A stretch of DNA of 64,000 nt from Lottia gigantea (taxonomy: Eukaryota > Mollusca > Gastropoda > Lottiidae): positions 1,661,906-1,725,905 of the forward strand of contig NW_008708458.1 of NCBI RefSeq assembly GCF_000327385.1, given 5' to 3'. The number at the start of each line of letters is the position of its first letter. The stretch's first letter is position 1. This document shows positions 39,041-50,165 of the stretch, piece after piece. The position numbers and the translations under genes were made by a program. Under the pieces are notes generated by a model. It saw only the letters and a list, made by a program, of their open reading frames with translations, searched no databases and was not told the origin of the DNA.

Positions 39041-39308
39041 GTTTCACATGCTCATACAGGCAGCGTTATCAAGATATAACGCTGCCTGTTATGAGCATTT
39101 GAAAGATAACGCTGCCTGTATGAGCATGTGAAAGATAACGCTGCCTGTATGAGCATGTGAAAGATAACGCTGCCTGTATGAGCATGTGAAAGATAACGCT
39201 GCCTTTATGAGCATGTGAAAGATAACGCTGTCTGTATGAGCATATGAAAGATAACGCTGCCTGTATGAGCATGTGAAAGATAACGCTGCCTGTATGAGCA
39301 TATGAAAC
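39041..39308. repeat. 29-bp tandem array with an inverted leading unit
   Basis: One unit in reverse orientation (39041-39070, GTTTCACATGCTCATACAGG...) is followed by eight direct units of GATAACGCTGCCTGTATGAG plus CATGTGAAA. The units differ at only one or a few bases. There are no spacers, so it is not a CRISPR array. Overlapping minus-strand open frames are by-products of the repeat. Confidence 0.9.
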
Positions 39309-39636
39309 GTTCAGAAAAAAGAATACTGATTAGAAATACAAGACACAAATACAACTGCATGGAATTGGACAGTAATCTCGGAAAACAAATGAAGAAACAT
39401 CAATCAATGGTGTTCAATGATTTAACACTTGAGGTGAATGTATGAACAAGGGCTGTTGTCAGCAAGTTATCTAGGCCTACAGGGATTCGATACCAAGACA
39501 CATAACGCCAAAACTGAAGCATATTGTGGTAGATAAACCGATTACAGCGCCTCGTAATGTTTTGTGTACTGAACCCATGACTTCGGTAAGACGTAGGCTA
39601 CCCTGTCACACTCACTTTAACTAGCGTAGCCTAGCG

Positions 39637-39928
39637 TTAAAGGGATAGATTCGCCATTTTCGGGGGTTGATTTGACTTGAATAATATATAAATAGTCCTA
39701 CAAATTTACGAAAATCTCATAATTCCTTCAAAAATACATCAAACTAGCAATTTCACGTTTAATTTCTATGTATCTCTTTTCTTTATGAAAAAAGACGAGT
39801 CGTCAATTTAACTTTCAAGCGTGGCTAAGTTTTGAACTATGATCACAATTACTGATTAGCTTAGCGAAATAATCCCCTCTCTAAGACAAAGGTACGGTTA
39901 ATCAAACGGATGGCGAATCTGTACCTTC
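39637..39928 (+). mobile_element. MITE family C, copy 2
   Basis: Begins TTAAAGGGATAGATTCGCC and ends GGCGAATCTGTACCTT, inverted over about 16 bp. The interior shares CTACAAATTTACGAAAATC and GACGAGTCGTCA with 21460-21776. Confidence 0.7.
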
Positions 39929-40673
39929 ATTGAGCATGTATTTCAAGTTTAGCTATCATGGAATCCGACTATACACTATATAATGTAAATTGACCACAAG
40001 TTAGTTTGAGGAAGAAACCACAGTGCCTTGACTGGTAAACGATAACTACTCATGGTTTATCACCACATGTAGTGAATTAATCACTTGTACGAGTGAAAAT
40101 CTATTCGATCAACAGACCAGCATGTTATACTTGATTGAAATAGTCATCCACGATAATGACCATGGTTAATTAAACCACGGTAAAGTGTGATTTGTTGTGT
40201 ACACACACAGATTAAAATAATGTACAACCATGCACATGCACATCCACCGAATTACCCTCAGTGCAAACTGCATTGCGTTTCCTGTCCTCATTAACCAATA
40301 CAGGTGCAGAAAAGTAGGACGTAAAATTCCATTTCATTAATTTTTTTTATGGATCTGATGGTTATTCTTACTTACAGTAAAGAATGGCAGTTAAAATGGC
40401 AGCAACAATTTAAATGGTATATTATGGAATATTTATATCATAAACGTAATGATGAATTGGAATGGTGAAACAATTATGAAAATACCGGCTGTTGGCATCC
40501 AGAAAACAAGGAGTTTAATAACATGAAAACCAAACTTGACCTCATTATATTACCAAAACCATTATATTTTAAAACACTGGGTAAATGATTCAGCCACACT
40601 TTCTGGCAACCCTCCTTCTTAATCATAAAATATAAGTCGCCATGCATTTCATCATCTCGATTCATTCTGTTTC

Positions 40674-41035
40674 TTAAAGGAATTGTAAGGAAGTTTTCTA
40701 CATTTTATATGTATTGTGAACACTGATAATATCAACTTGCATCATTCCGATGGTTCCTTCAATGCCAAAAAAACTTCCGTGTTTGATAACGTCACTAATT
40801 GAAAAATATGCTTGTATTACATACGGACTCTGATGTGTTTAATGATTTCACTGATCGCAAAATAAGCTTTATCACGTATGGCTCTAAGCGGATAGTGATG
40901 TCATCAAACACATAGTTTTAGTGGAATTGCAGGAACCACAGATGTCTGATTGAAAATTGGAATGGTGCAAATTGATGCTATCAGTGTCCCTGATACACAT
41001 AAAGAATTTAGAAAACCTCTCTACAATCCCTTTAA
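40674..41035 (+). mobile_element. MITE family B, second full copy
   Basis: TTAAAGGAATTGTAAGGAAG at the left and CTACAATCCCTTTAA at the right. It contains ATCAAACACATAGTTTTAGT and GGAATTGCAGGAACCACAG shared with 35123-35551. Noncoding. Confidence 0.75.
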
Positions 41036-43884
41036 AAGTTTGGACCTGTCATGCAAGTAACCGATAGGTTGACACCGACGTGAAAGTAAAGTTGGTGTTT
41101 TGTTGTCAAATTGCTTTATGCTCATATATCTGAGGCAAGATAATGAAGTTGATGTTAAAATCTGAGTGCTGAGTTACTGTCATTACTTTCATTCTGTTAT
41201 CAAATTATAACTGCTCGAGAGCCGGGATTTCGATGTCCGTTCGCCGTAAGGCAGGACGTCATGCTGGGTCTTCCATGTTCGTGATAAGGTTTATCGATCT
41301 TGTCTGAAATAAGATTATTATTTGTCTGTTGAAAAGATAAAAAGGTTTGTTCGTGAAAGTAAAAGGCAGAATATATTCCAGTCTGGGGAAAAGATTAAAA
41401 GGAATATTTTGTGTCATATTTGTACAGAAACAGAAAAATCTGTAAAATAGAAGAGTAAAGTGATGTCGCATTAGAGCTACGGTTTGAAAGGAAAAGATAT
41501 ATAAGTCTCCGATCTGGATCTTCTTTAATAACTAAGTTCTGTTGACTACACTAGTGGTACTATAAAATACTTCTCACTTAGTCTAGTGACAGTTGGAACT
41601 CGGCCTGTCAATGGAATAACATGTTTATATCGTTCTCAGTCTAGCGTGAGGACTAAATGTTTCCAGGGGATTCTTTGAAAGGAAATTAATCTATTCTCAG
41701 TACACCCAACCTTTAACAGTCTAAATTGTTTTTATTTCAAAAACAAATTGAAAATTCTAAGGACATGTTTTGTACGGGAAATTCACAAATCGCATTTGTG
41801 GATAGAACTTGAGATTATGTGATGATACGAAAAATTGTGACAGACTGAAGCATTTCTACTTTCGAAAAATTCAATTTTATGGACAATTTGTCATTTAGTT
41901 TGTGGAATTGTAGGATTGTTTGACATTTACGTTGGTTTATGTGAAAAAAAGCTAGTTTTAATAACAACAATCTATACCAAGATATTCATAAATAAGACTA
42001 CGTATATTGTGAATTATAAAACTTCCTTTTTCCTGACATATTTGTTTTATTATCACCAATGAACAATTTTAGTGATAAAAAGGTGATTAAAAAACTATCT
42101 TGCACGCTGAAAGTTATTTATCAATATACATCACATATTGTGTTCTGATCGGGCATGATATATTGTTTTCATTCAGTTAGGATTCGAATGACATACAAAA
42201 ACATTACAATTTTGTAGATAACACAAACTGACTGAAACAACAGATTTTGAAGTGCCAAGTGTATAAAGTTATTTGAAATCTGTTTCAACTGATGTTGGTG
42301 TACTGATCAATCATTTTAAGGATTGGTATTAACTGAACAAATAGGTAAGCTTTCACAATTTAGTTCTATAAAATACAGCGTAATTCTTGGTCATTTAATG
42401 GCTAATTTCTTTAAGTTAAGAATTGCTGTTTAGCAGTTATTTGACGGTTTTGTCTTTGTGAGTATTAAAATGAGTTTTAAAATCAAACGCTTGTAAAGTT
42501 TTCAAGAATTGAAATATTTTTCGATGATTATAACTTTCAAACTTATAAATAACAAACAAACAAACTTCAATTAGTCGCTTTCTTATATTCAAATTTCAAA
42601 TTGAATCCAATGAAGTTAAAATATCCAAATACTCGGTAGTATGTCCTTCTTTATTATAAAGGACCCACAATACGTTGTTATACCAGTCTTTCTTGTGTTA
42701 TTGTAAATTGCACTCAATTAAAAAACGCCCTTTTGAAAATATTGACCTAATAAATACTGTGTTTGTGTATAGATGCCGGGTTCTCACTTTGCCGATCGCT
42801 ATTGACTAATACTAGTCCTAGAGAAGTAATGAGCGCCATACTTAGTTCAATAATCTTAATCTTATAATCTCATTGATTACGTGACAGATTTGGAAAAATT
42901 GGTGAACTATTTCTTAGGACAATTTTGTTTCTTTCTGAAAATTTGAGTGAACCCCGACCTGCGGTAGAACTGAAAGATGTGAAATTTTCAGTCAGGAAAG
43001 AAAATGCAAATTTGTATGTTATATTACAGCAGTGCATTACATTCAAAACATGTTTAGAATGCGGAAACCAACGAATTTTACGTGTTTAGCATCTAAACAT
43101 TTCTCTAAACATTTCTCTAAACAAGGGACGAAATGTTGAGGCTGTAAGCACAATTTTTACAGTGTATATATTCCAGTAGTTGCATGTATTCTTTTGTATA
43201 TGATCTTGACCATAGCTCTTCAGTAGTGCGAGCTGCTAAAATAGATGTATAGAGTCTGATCTAGCGAATAATCAGGATACTCTGGGACCTGTTTTACAAA
43301 AAAAAAATAAGTAAATAAAAAGATACATAAATGATTTAAATGATTTTGGTGTTCCTGTCATATGATTTGTCATTTATTAAGATTTTTAATGTAGCTGTAC
43401 TAAACAAACAGATCGCTGTATTTCCCGAAATCGTGGTTTTTGGTAAATTTTTGTTTGAACATACCTCAGGAGATTTTACTCGTGTCACGCTTGGTGCGTG
43501 AGTCTGTTGACATTGAGTAAGTCATCTGCTGCATTATTCCAGGCCACCCAACTGTAAAATCAATGCAAAGAGCTTTGGCCAAACACCGCTGGTAAACCTA
43601 TGATGCCATTCTTTAAAAAAATATTTTTCTTTAGCGGTAGTATAAATATTGCTAGACTTGGTATGTAGAAATATCAGTTATTGTTTGATCAATTCATCAC
43701 TTTATTTACCGATCTATAGCTTAACAATAGCCTCATCAAAGTTTAACGTTTGTACAAATGAAGTACCAAGTAACATTAATCTGCAGTAGACAATCTTACA
43801 ATGTATCATAACATTATCTTGTCACTAGTCACAAAGTCAACAATATAAAACACGAAGATCGTTTGTTAAAATCTGTAATGGTCA
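41036..43884. other. Noncoding stretch
   Basis: No coding block recognised. Small local duplications only, such as three copies of TCTAAACATT near 43090-43125. Confidence 0.45.
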
Positions 43885-44115
43885 TGTAGTATTTCAGAGC
43901 AGGTAACACGCTGACGTGGGTCTAGGGATTGCACAGTTCAAGCCAATACCCTCTGATTTTGTGAACCCAATTGTCCTGTAATTGAGTAATTGAGGCAGAT
44001 CACGGAATAACATGGAATATTATGAAGCGACGTTCAGATGACACAATAAACCAAGGCCCCGTTTGTTGTGGACAGTGCACGTTAAGATCCTTTGACAATT
44101 GCAAATCGATGGCAA
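43885..44115 (+). mobile_element. tRNA-derived SINE
   Basis: A tRNA-like head with an A-box-like GAGCAGGTAACACGCTGACG and a B-box-like CAGTTCAAGCC is followed by a core containing ATAAACCAAGGCCCC and GTGCACGTTAAGATCC. The core matches the minus-strand piece at 3600-3780. The 3' tail is indistinct. Confidence 0.5.
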
Positions 44116-47100
44116 AACTTAATTTATTTATGTTGAAATAAAAACACGTCACTTCGAGAAATGAGCAGTTTTGTTTTCACTTTCAAAAGTAAATTGATTT
44201 CATTACATTAAAAGGTTGGTACATTGTAAACCTTGGCAAAATTTAAGCCCGAACGTTTCTTGAACACATATAGTATGCATGAACGGCATGGTTGTCTACT
44301 ACATAGGCATGGTTGTCTACTAATGTGCGACAAAGGCGCCTAATAGTGGTGTTTGGCTAAATTCATTTGTCAAATTAGAATGGCTTGTGGAAGGAATGAA
44401 GCCCTTAAAGGCAAATACAGAGAATTCCATCCTTATCATACATGATTATTTGAATAACTATAGAATCCATACAAAAAATCTGAAGCCTGAAAAGGAACGA
44501 TATAGATTATTATGTCCCACTTTTTTCACATTGGGAGATAATAATGTCACGGTTCATCAAATGAAAAGTCTGTTCGATATATTTAAGTTTGGAAGAGGTA
44601 TTATGTGCTACTCTTATGCACTCTTTTTTGGAACAACATAGGGTTCTGTTCATGCAAGGGAATTTGAATTTCTGATTACAAGGTTTGATAGACGACGAAA
44701 TTCAGTTTTATTTCCAACTGGTCTGCACTTTCTGAGCGAGCCAATTGATGTTGAGCCAGAAACGCATATATCTGGAAAATAAATACACTTGATCTAAGAT
44801 TTATGACAAAATAACTCACTTTACTAGAATAAAATGTATATAAATCAAACTACTGAACTATTATCACGTCTTAACGTTTTACCTCCCCCGAGACACCTTC
44901 AACATAAAATAATCACGAATTACTCGTGTTGATAGCCACAAGGGTCCATTCTCTGGCATTGAAGGAGAAATAAAGATTTATATAATTCGCGGCTTGGTAC
45001 AATTAGAGTTAATATGGAATAATTACTTGGTTTTCAGCCTCTAATATACATAAAACCTAGGTCTGAAAACTAATTATTATAGAATGTTTCCAATGTACAT
45101 CAAAAAGACAAGTAGACATCTTGTAGGGAAAACGAATTATTCTAATTTTCTAAAATGTTCTAAAATTCATTTCTGCTTCGCTGTCGGACTAAAGTCTCAT
45201 ACTTTTTATGAATTGCCTCCCTTAACCTTACCAGTGTACTTTGTTATTTTGATCAAAGCTTTTTGAGGACTCACGCATTCAATCATTTTCACAGAAAAAC
45301 TTTGATCCGTAACACAAGGGACCAAAACTTTGTTGGATTGAAATGCATCGTCCAAAACTACTACATACCGTGGTTCATTGAAGCAGGTAAACCTCATCGA
45401 CACAGGTAATAAATATTCATGATTCACGTGATTTTCTGACCGACCAATCAATACTCTTCTATATTTTCACGGGTTGTTTTGTAATTATAAACACACACTC
45501 GACGATTGTGAATACTTTGCTATAAGACAACACCTTTCGTATACAATCGATCGTTTTGATCACCACCCTTTACTAATCTATTTGAATAAAGTGAACCTCA
45601 GTCCCATCCCATTCTCGACCCTGAACGCGACTTAGCTAATTGCTTCTCGCTAAAATGTATACCGATCTCGAGTAGTATTGCAACCTTGTCTCTTATAACA
45701 CCGCCTCCCCTCCGCATACTTCTCCTCATATATTAAACATAAACCTGGTGGAGGATTAAGGCACGACAATTCAAGCAAAAGCATTAACATCAACTACAAA
45801 TTATCTAAAGTACTTCAAATTAATGATTATTTTACAGGCGTTAAGTTTGAATTCAACTCAATGTTCAGCTCCCAGTTGACCGTAAACCCAATCAAATTTA
45901 ATCTCCCACGACGACCCGATACTCCCATCCTTGATGATTTGTTTATTTCCAATAAGTAAACGTGGAATAGGAATAGAGCTAGGTAGGTGTCTAACAAATA
46001 TATGCTTAACATGGCGTACACGTTCACTGACAATTTCCATTAATTAGATTCTTTGTTAATTGTATTGGTGAGAGTCCGAACCTCTTAACAGTCAGTCAAC
46101 GTATGTCATGCACTTAACACCTATTAATGTGATCTGATATTTAAATGACCCTCTCCAGTACATTACTCCAGCTCAATGAGTTAGACGTTGGAAAAGCGTC
46201 GGATAGAACAATATATCGAGGCCCAATATCTCAACAGTTGGAAATAAAAAAAAGATTTAAGCACCTGTCCTGGCACCCCCATCCCCTTTGTAAACGGCAT
46301 GGCTTCATTAGCCAAGTCAGTAGCTACGGACATGTGTCTATGGTTTCGGACTGTTTTGTCACCTTTAATGTAACTATGTTATGTTTAATAATGCTGTTGA
46401 AAAGAGTCAATTTATTTTAGAGAAAGTCGTGGTGTTCGAAGTAACCATAAATGAAAGCCTCAATCTAAAATCCATTTGTACCTAGTAAGTAAATATGAGA
46501 ATTTTTATAATGCAGTGGTTACAGTAAACAAATTAATATCACCGATATTTTGATTGCCAACTCTGATTTTATTATTGCAATGTCTTTATTTCATTATAGA
46601 GTTAAAAGATTGGGTTTGACTGGTCAATTCCTCTCAAGGACACTCAACATACTGTTTATTGGCGGTGATTCTGGACAACTCTGACAGTCTTTATTCTATC
46701 AAGCAACCACTAATAAAATAATTCATGTCATGTACTAAGAAACTAAGTGTGTTGGGCTTCCAGAGCTTTTCTAATTGAATGAACATCACTACTGTGCTAT
46801 GTCACATCCATACAAATTGCTCGGGATTTATTCTGTTTTCATTCAGGCTCCAATTCAATCAACAAGTCACATCCTTTCACTTTTACTTAGAGTTTTCCTT
46901 TAGCATTAAAGGGGAAGTCCCATTTCTTCCAAGCCAAGACTATTTCAAGGTTTACGAGAACCTTTCGGCTATCTGTTTGGTATTTGTTGGATTTCAGAAA
47001 AATAAAGCCCTATACAGAAATATGTCTCCTACTTATTCTGAAGGTTTCAACTACAAATAAAACAAATTCAGTTTGATCATGTCTATAGGTAGAAGTAAAT

Positions 47101-48844
47101 AGAATATTTCAGAAATCTTTTCATGTATAACTTAGTACGTTTTTATAATGAAAGTTTGTAGACAGCAACTTTATTAACTCTTGTTTTTACCATAGCTGTG
47201 GAATCTATCCGTCCCAGAACCCTATTTTAAGGTTTCTAGCTTTTTAAAGCCATTTATTCGTCAATATATGTAATTGATTCCACTATTAATATGATCCCAT
47301 ATCTGTTTACCTATAATGAAATACAACGAAACATTGGAAGTTCAAAAATTTAAGTTTATGTCATTGTGGACAACTTGTATTGTGTGCCACAGATTCCGAT
47401 GAAAATGAGCATTCAAGTCGGTGAAGCAAACATTAAATTTAGCTATCAAAATGATCAAAGCATAATTATACATGTCTATCTGGAACACATATTCTCTTAC
47501 CAAACAACAAAATTAATATGTTTCTAAAGAGATTTTACATTTGATTATATAAATTGCAGTTATTTAGAGTTTCAATTACCAAGAGTTTTATCTTCTAAAA
47601 AGTCAGTAATGATTATATGACATTGTTACATTCCAATTTTATGTGATTTCATATCAATTTAGTTGTTATTCTAGCCAGTAAGATAATATAAACATTTTAA
47701 AAGTTGATTCCGTACTTTTATAATTCTTTATAATGAGATTGCTGACATTTACAAAATTCCATTTGCCTTCATTCTAGACGTTTTAACAACCTTAATTAGA
47801 TTTCTATTCTTCAGGAAATTTGTTAAAAGGGTTCAACTTCTGATACAAAGTAGGTCGGAATATTGGCATTACTTCCGGATGTGACTTCTTAGTACTGTTC
47901 TTTACCTTATTGAGACATCCATTAGATTTCTTTATAGTTGTTGATGCATTAATCTTTCATTGTTTATTCTGTTGAGGGATTGTGTAGGGAACTGACCAGT
48001 CCAGCAGCATATGTGATCTCATCTGATCTCCGTTATCGATAACTACAATTACCAGACAACTTTTCAATTCTGTTCTCCACGTTACTTTATCATATGTTTT
48101 ATGTTTTAAAGAAACCCTATTTTGAATGTATAAGCTTGCGTAATATTTTTTCCATTCTATCTGTCCATTTGATATCGAGATAATGGACTACTGGAATTAT
48201 TTTTAAAAAAATTAAAATTTTCTACGATAAAAATGTCACGAAAGGAGATTAATTATATAAGGTGGAACAATGTCATTTTATCCAGGTTTGGCACAGGTTT
48301 CAAATGCCAATAAAGTGTTGATAGTATAGCTAAAATGTTTTTCTTTCGTCAAATACAATAAGATTCGAAATGAAAGTCAGTTTAAGACCTGGTATAGAGA
48401 AGTTAACCAAACTAGAAATACGTCTGATCGATTTGCTTTCCTTAAGAGATTGACGGCAGATTATCTAAATCACACTCGACCAAATAAAGCCTTCCAAAAC
48501 GTCACATAAATCGCTCAGTATTCAGTGAAAGAAGTTCTACTCTGTCTTATTTGATTTCCTTGGCAATACAGATGTTGTCAAGAACAATGACTTCGTTCTA
48601 TAGCAAAAAAGAGTCAATGTGGAGTATACGAGGTAGCAAATGATTATTAATGTCCATTTGAATACGTCTACCGATTTGCGGTTTTATTTCCTTATAATGA
48701 AATTTTACTCAATATGTTGTTAGTTTGACAGTCACACAATAACATCCTTAATTCCTTATATTCTAACAAGTAACGTAACGTATGTTACATTGAAATGGTC
48801 TCCAATAAAACCATTCTTTTCCACTTTATTCTCACTTATTCGAT
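44116..48844. other. Noncoding stretch
   Basis: A 24-bp doublet (GGCATGGTTGTCTACTA) lies at 44287-44323. Open frames of 60-93 codons are present but show no domain, conserved motif or splice-bordered continuation. Confidence 0.45.
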
Positions 48845-49160
48845 TATAAAGACATTTTGTGTTCAATGAAAGTTATTCATTCAAACTATTGTTGAAACAC
48901 CAAGACGTCTGAAACAGTTTTTATGTCGTTTGAAAGTTCCTCATTCACATCATTGTCAGGAACCATGTCTGAAATAATTTCATGTCCATTGGAATTATTT
49001 TCAGTCCATTCATGCTGACAATTCGTCTACAGTAGGTTCATCTCTCCATTGAGAGTTATAAATTCAGATCAATGCTTCAATCTGGTTGATTTCAAAGTTG
49101 AAACATCGTCAACAGTATTTACCATACCATAGGGAGTTATACATTCATTGCAGTGCTAAA
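48845..49160. repeat. Eroded tandem repeat of about 60 bp
   Basis: Successive segments share GT(T/C)..TTGAAAGTT..TCATTCA, then CAT(C)ATTGT..GAA and GTCTGAAA.AGTTT. About four diverged units are discernible. Noncoding. Confidence 0.45.
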
Positions 49161-49924
49161 AACTCAGTCGTTTAAAATGGGTTAATCATTTTTGTCTCGC
49201 AGAGTTGTTATATTTGAAGTAACACGAATAGTCAATCAGAACATTGTGTTACAACAGAGCTTTTGTCCCCATCCAACTGCGTAGATATACCAAATACATT
49301 TCATGCGCTCTGAGGCCATGATGGAAGGATGTGAGAAATTCATCTAGTTGCAGAAAGATATCAGATTTTCCAGAATTGTGTGCATACATAGATCATTACA
49401 TTATTCCATAACAGTGTTCGATTGTTCGCGATATATTTATCAGCAGGAATGTTTTCATTGATCACCATATTATCTGAAAAATAAGAATTAGACCTTCAAT
49501 ATCAAGCAGACAGTTTGTGACTGTTGAGGTGTCATTTTCATTCAAGACATAAGACAACTTTGAGTTCAAATATCTATTTGCCATGAAGGTGACATTTGTA
49601 TTGAGCACATGGTTCCCTAAATTTTACGTGTCCATGTGTGAAGTGATTCTCGAAATGTAGTCAAATGGAGGGGGCACTAACAAATCTCTCACGAGCAACT
49701 CACAAATACTCGCAGTTGAAAAAGATGCATTGTCTGAAGATCGCACAGCGTGAAATTCGGAGTTTTAATATTTCTGATTCTCAATATTTGAATTGAGTTA
49801 CTGACAGATATCATGATATATTGTCTCTGTGATGATTTGGTCAACAAATAGTTGACATTAATGATATTATGATGTATTATATAAGAAATGTGATATCCTG
49901 ATTTTCTCTAAGTGATATTTATTT
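49161..49924. other. Noncoding stretch
   Basis: Nothing recognised. Confidence 0.4.
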
Positions 49925-50165
49925 CTGTGTAGGGTTGAACCAAATAAACCAGGGAACTGCTTGTCATCCAACCAGGAGATCCTGAGTTCAATCCTGGCAT
50001 TGGTCGAAAGGATGTTCTAACCCAGTTTGCCTGTGATAGTGAGGTAGGGCAGAGGGACTGACATTGTAAAAGCGTCTAATCATTCAAAGAGACAATATTC
50101 CGAGTCCCATAGTGTTTCAGGCCGCGCAACATCCGTTGACGGTGTCCTAAGTAAGAAAAAAAAGT
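49925..50165 (+). mobile_element. tRNA-derived SINE, second type
   Basis: CCAACCAGGAGATCCTGAGT runs into GTTCAATCCTGGCATTGG, a good B box inside a tRNA-like arm (pairing CCAGGA / TCCTGG). A body of about 150 bp ends in an A-rich tail (AAGTAAGAAAAAAAAG). Its body differs from that of the element near 44 kb, so it is a separate family. Confidence 0.5.

Noticed and set aside
39069-39301. Overlapping minus-strand open frames with repeated SYRQRYLSHAH
   Set aside because: They are products of the 29-bp tandem repeat, whose unit is not a multiple of three; not a gene.
39041-39308. CRISPR array
   Set aside because: Units are contiguous with no unique spacers, and the genome is eukaryotic.
41490-41510. 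TATATAAG as a promoter
   Set aside because: No transcript, exon or coding start could be tied to it in AT-rich sequence.
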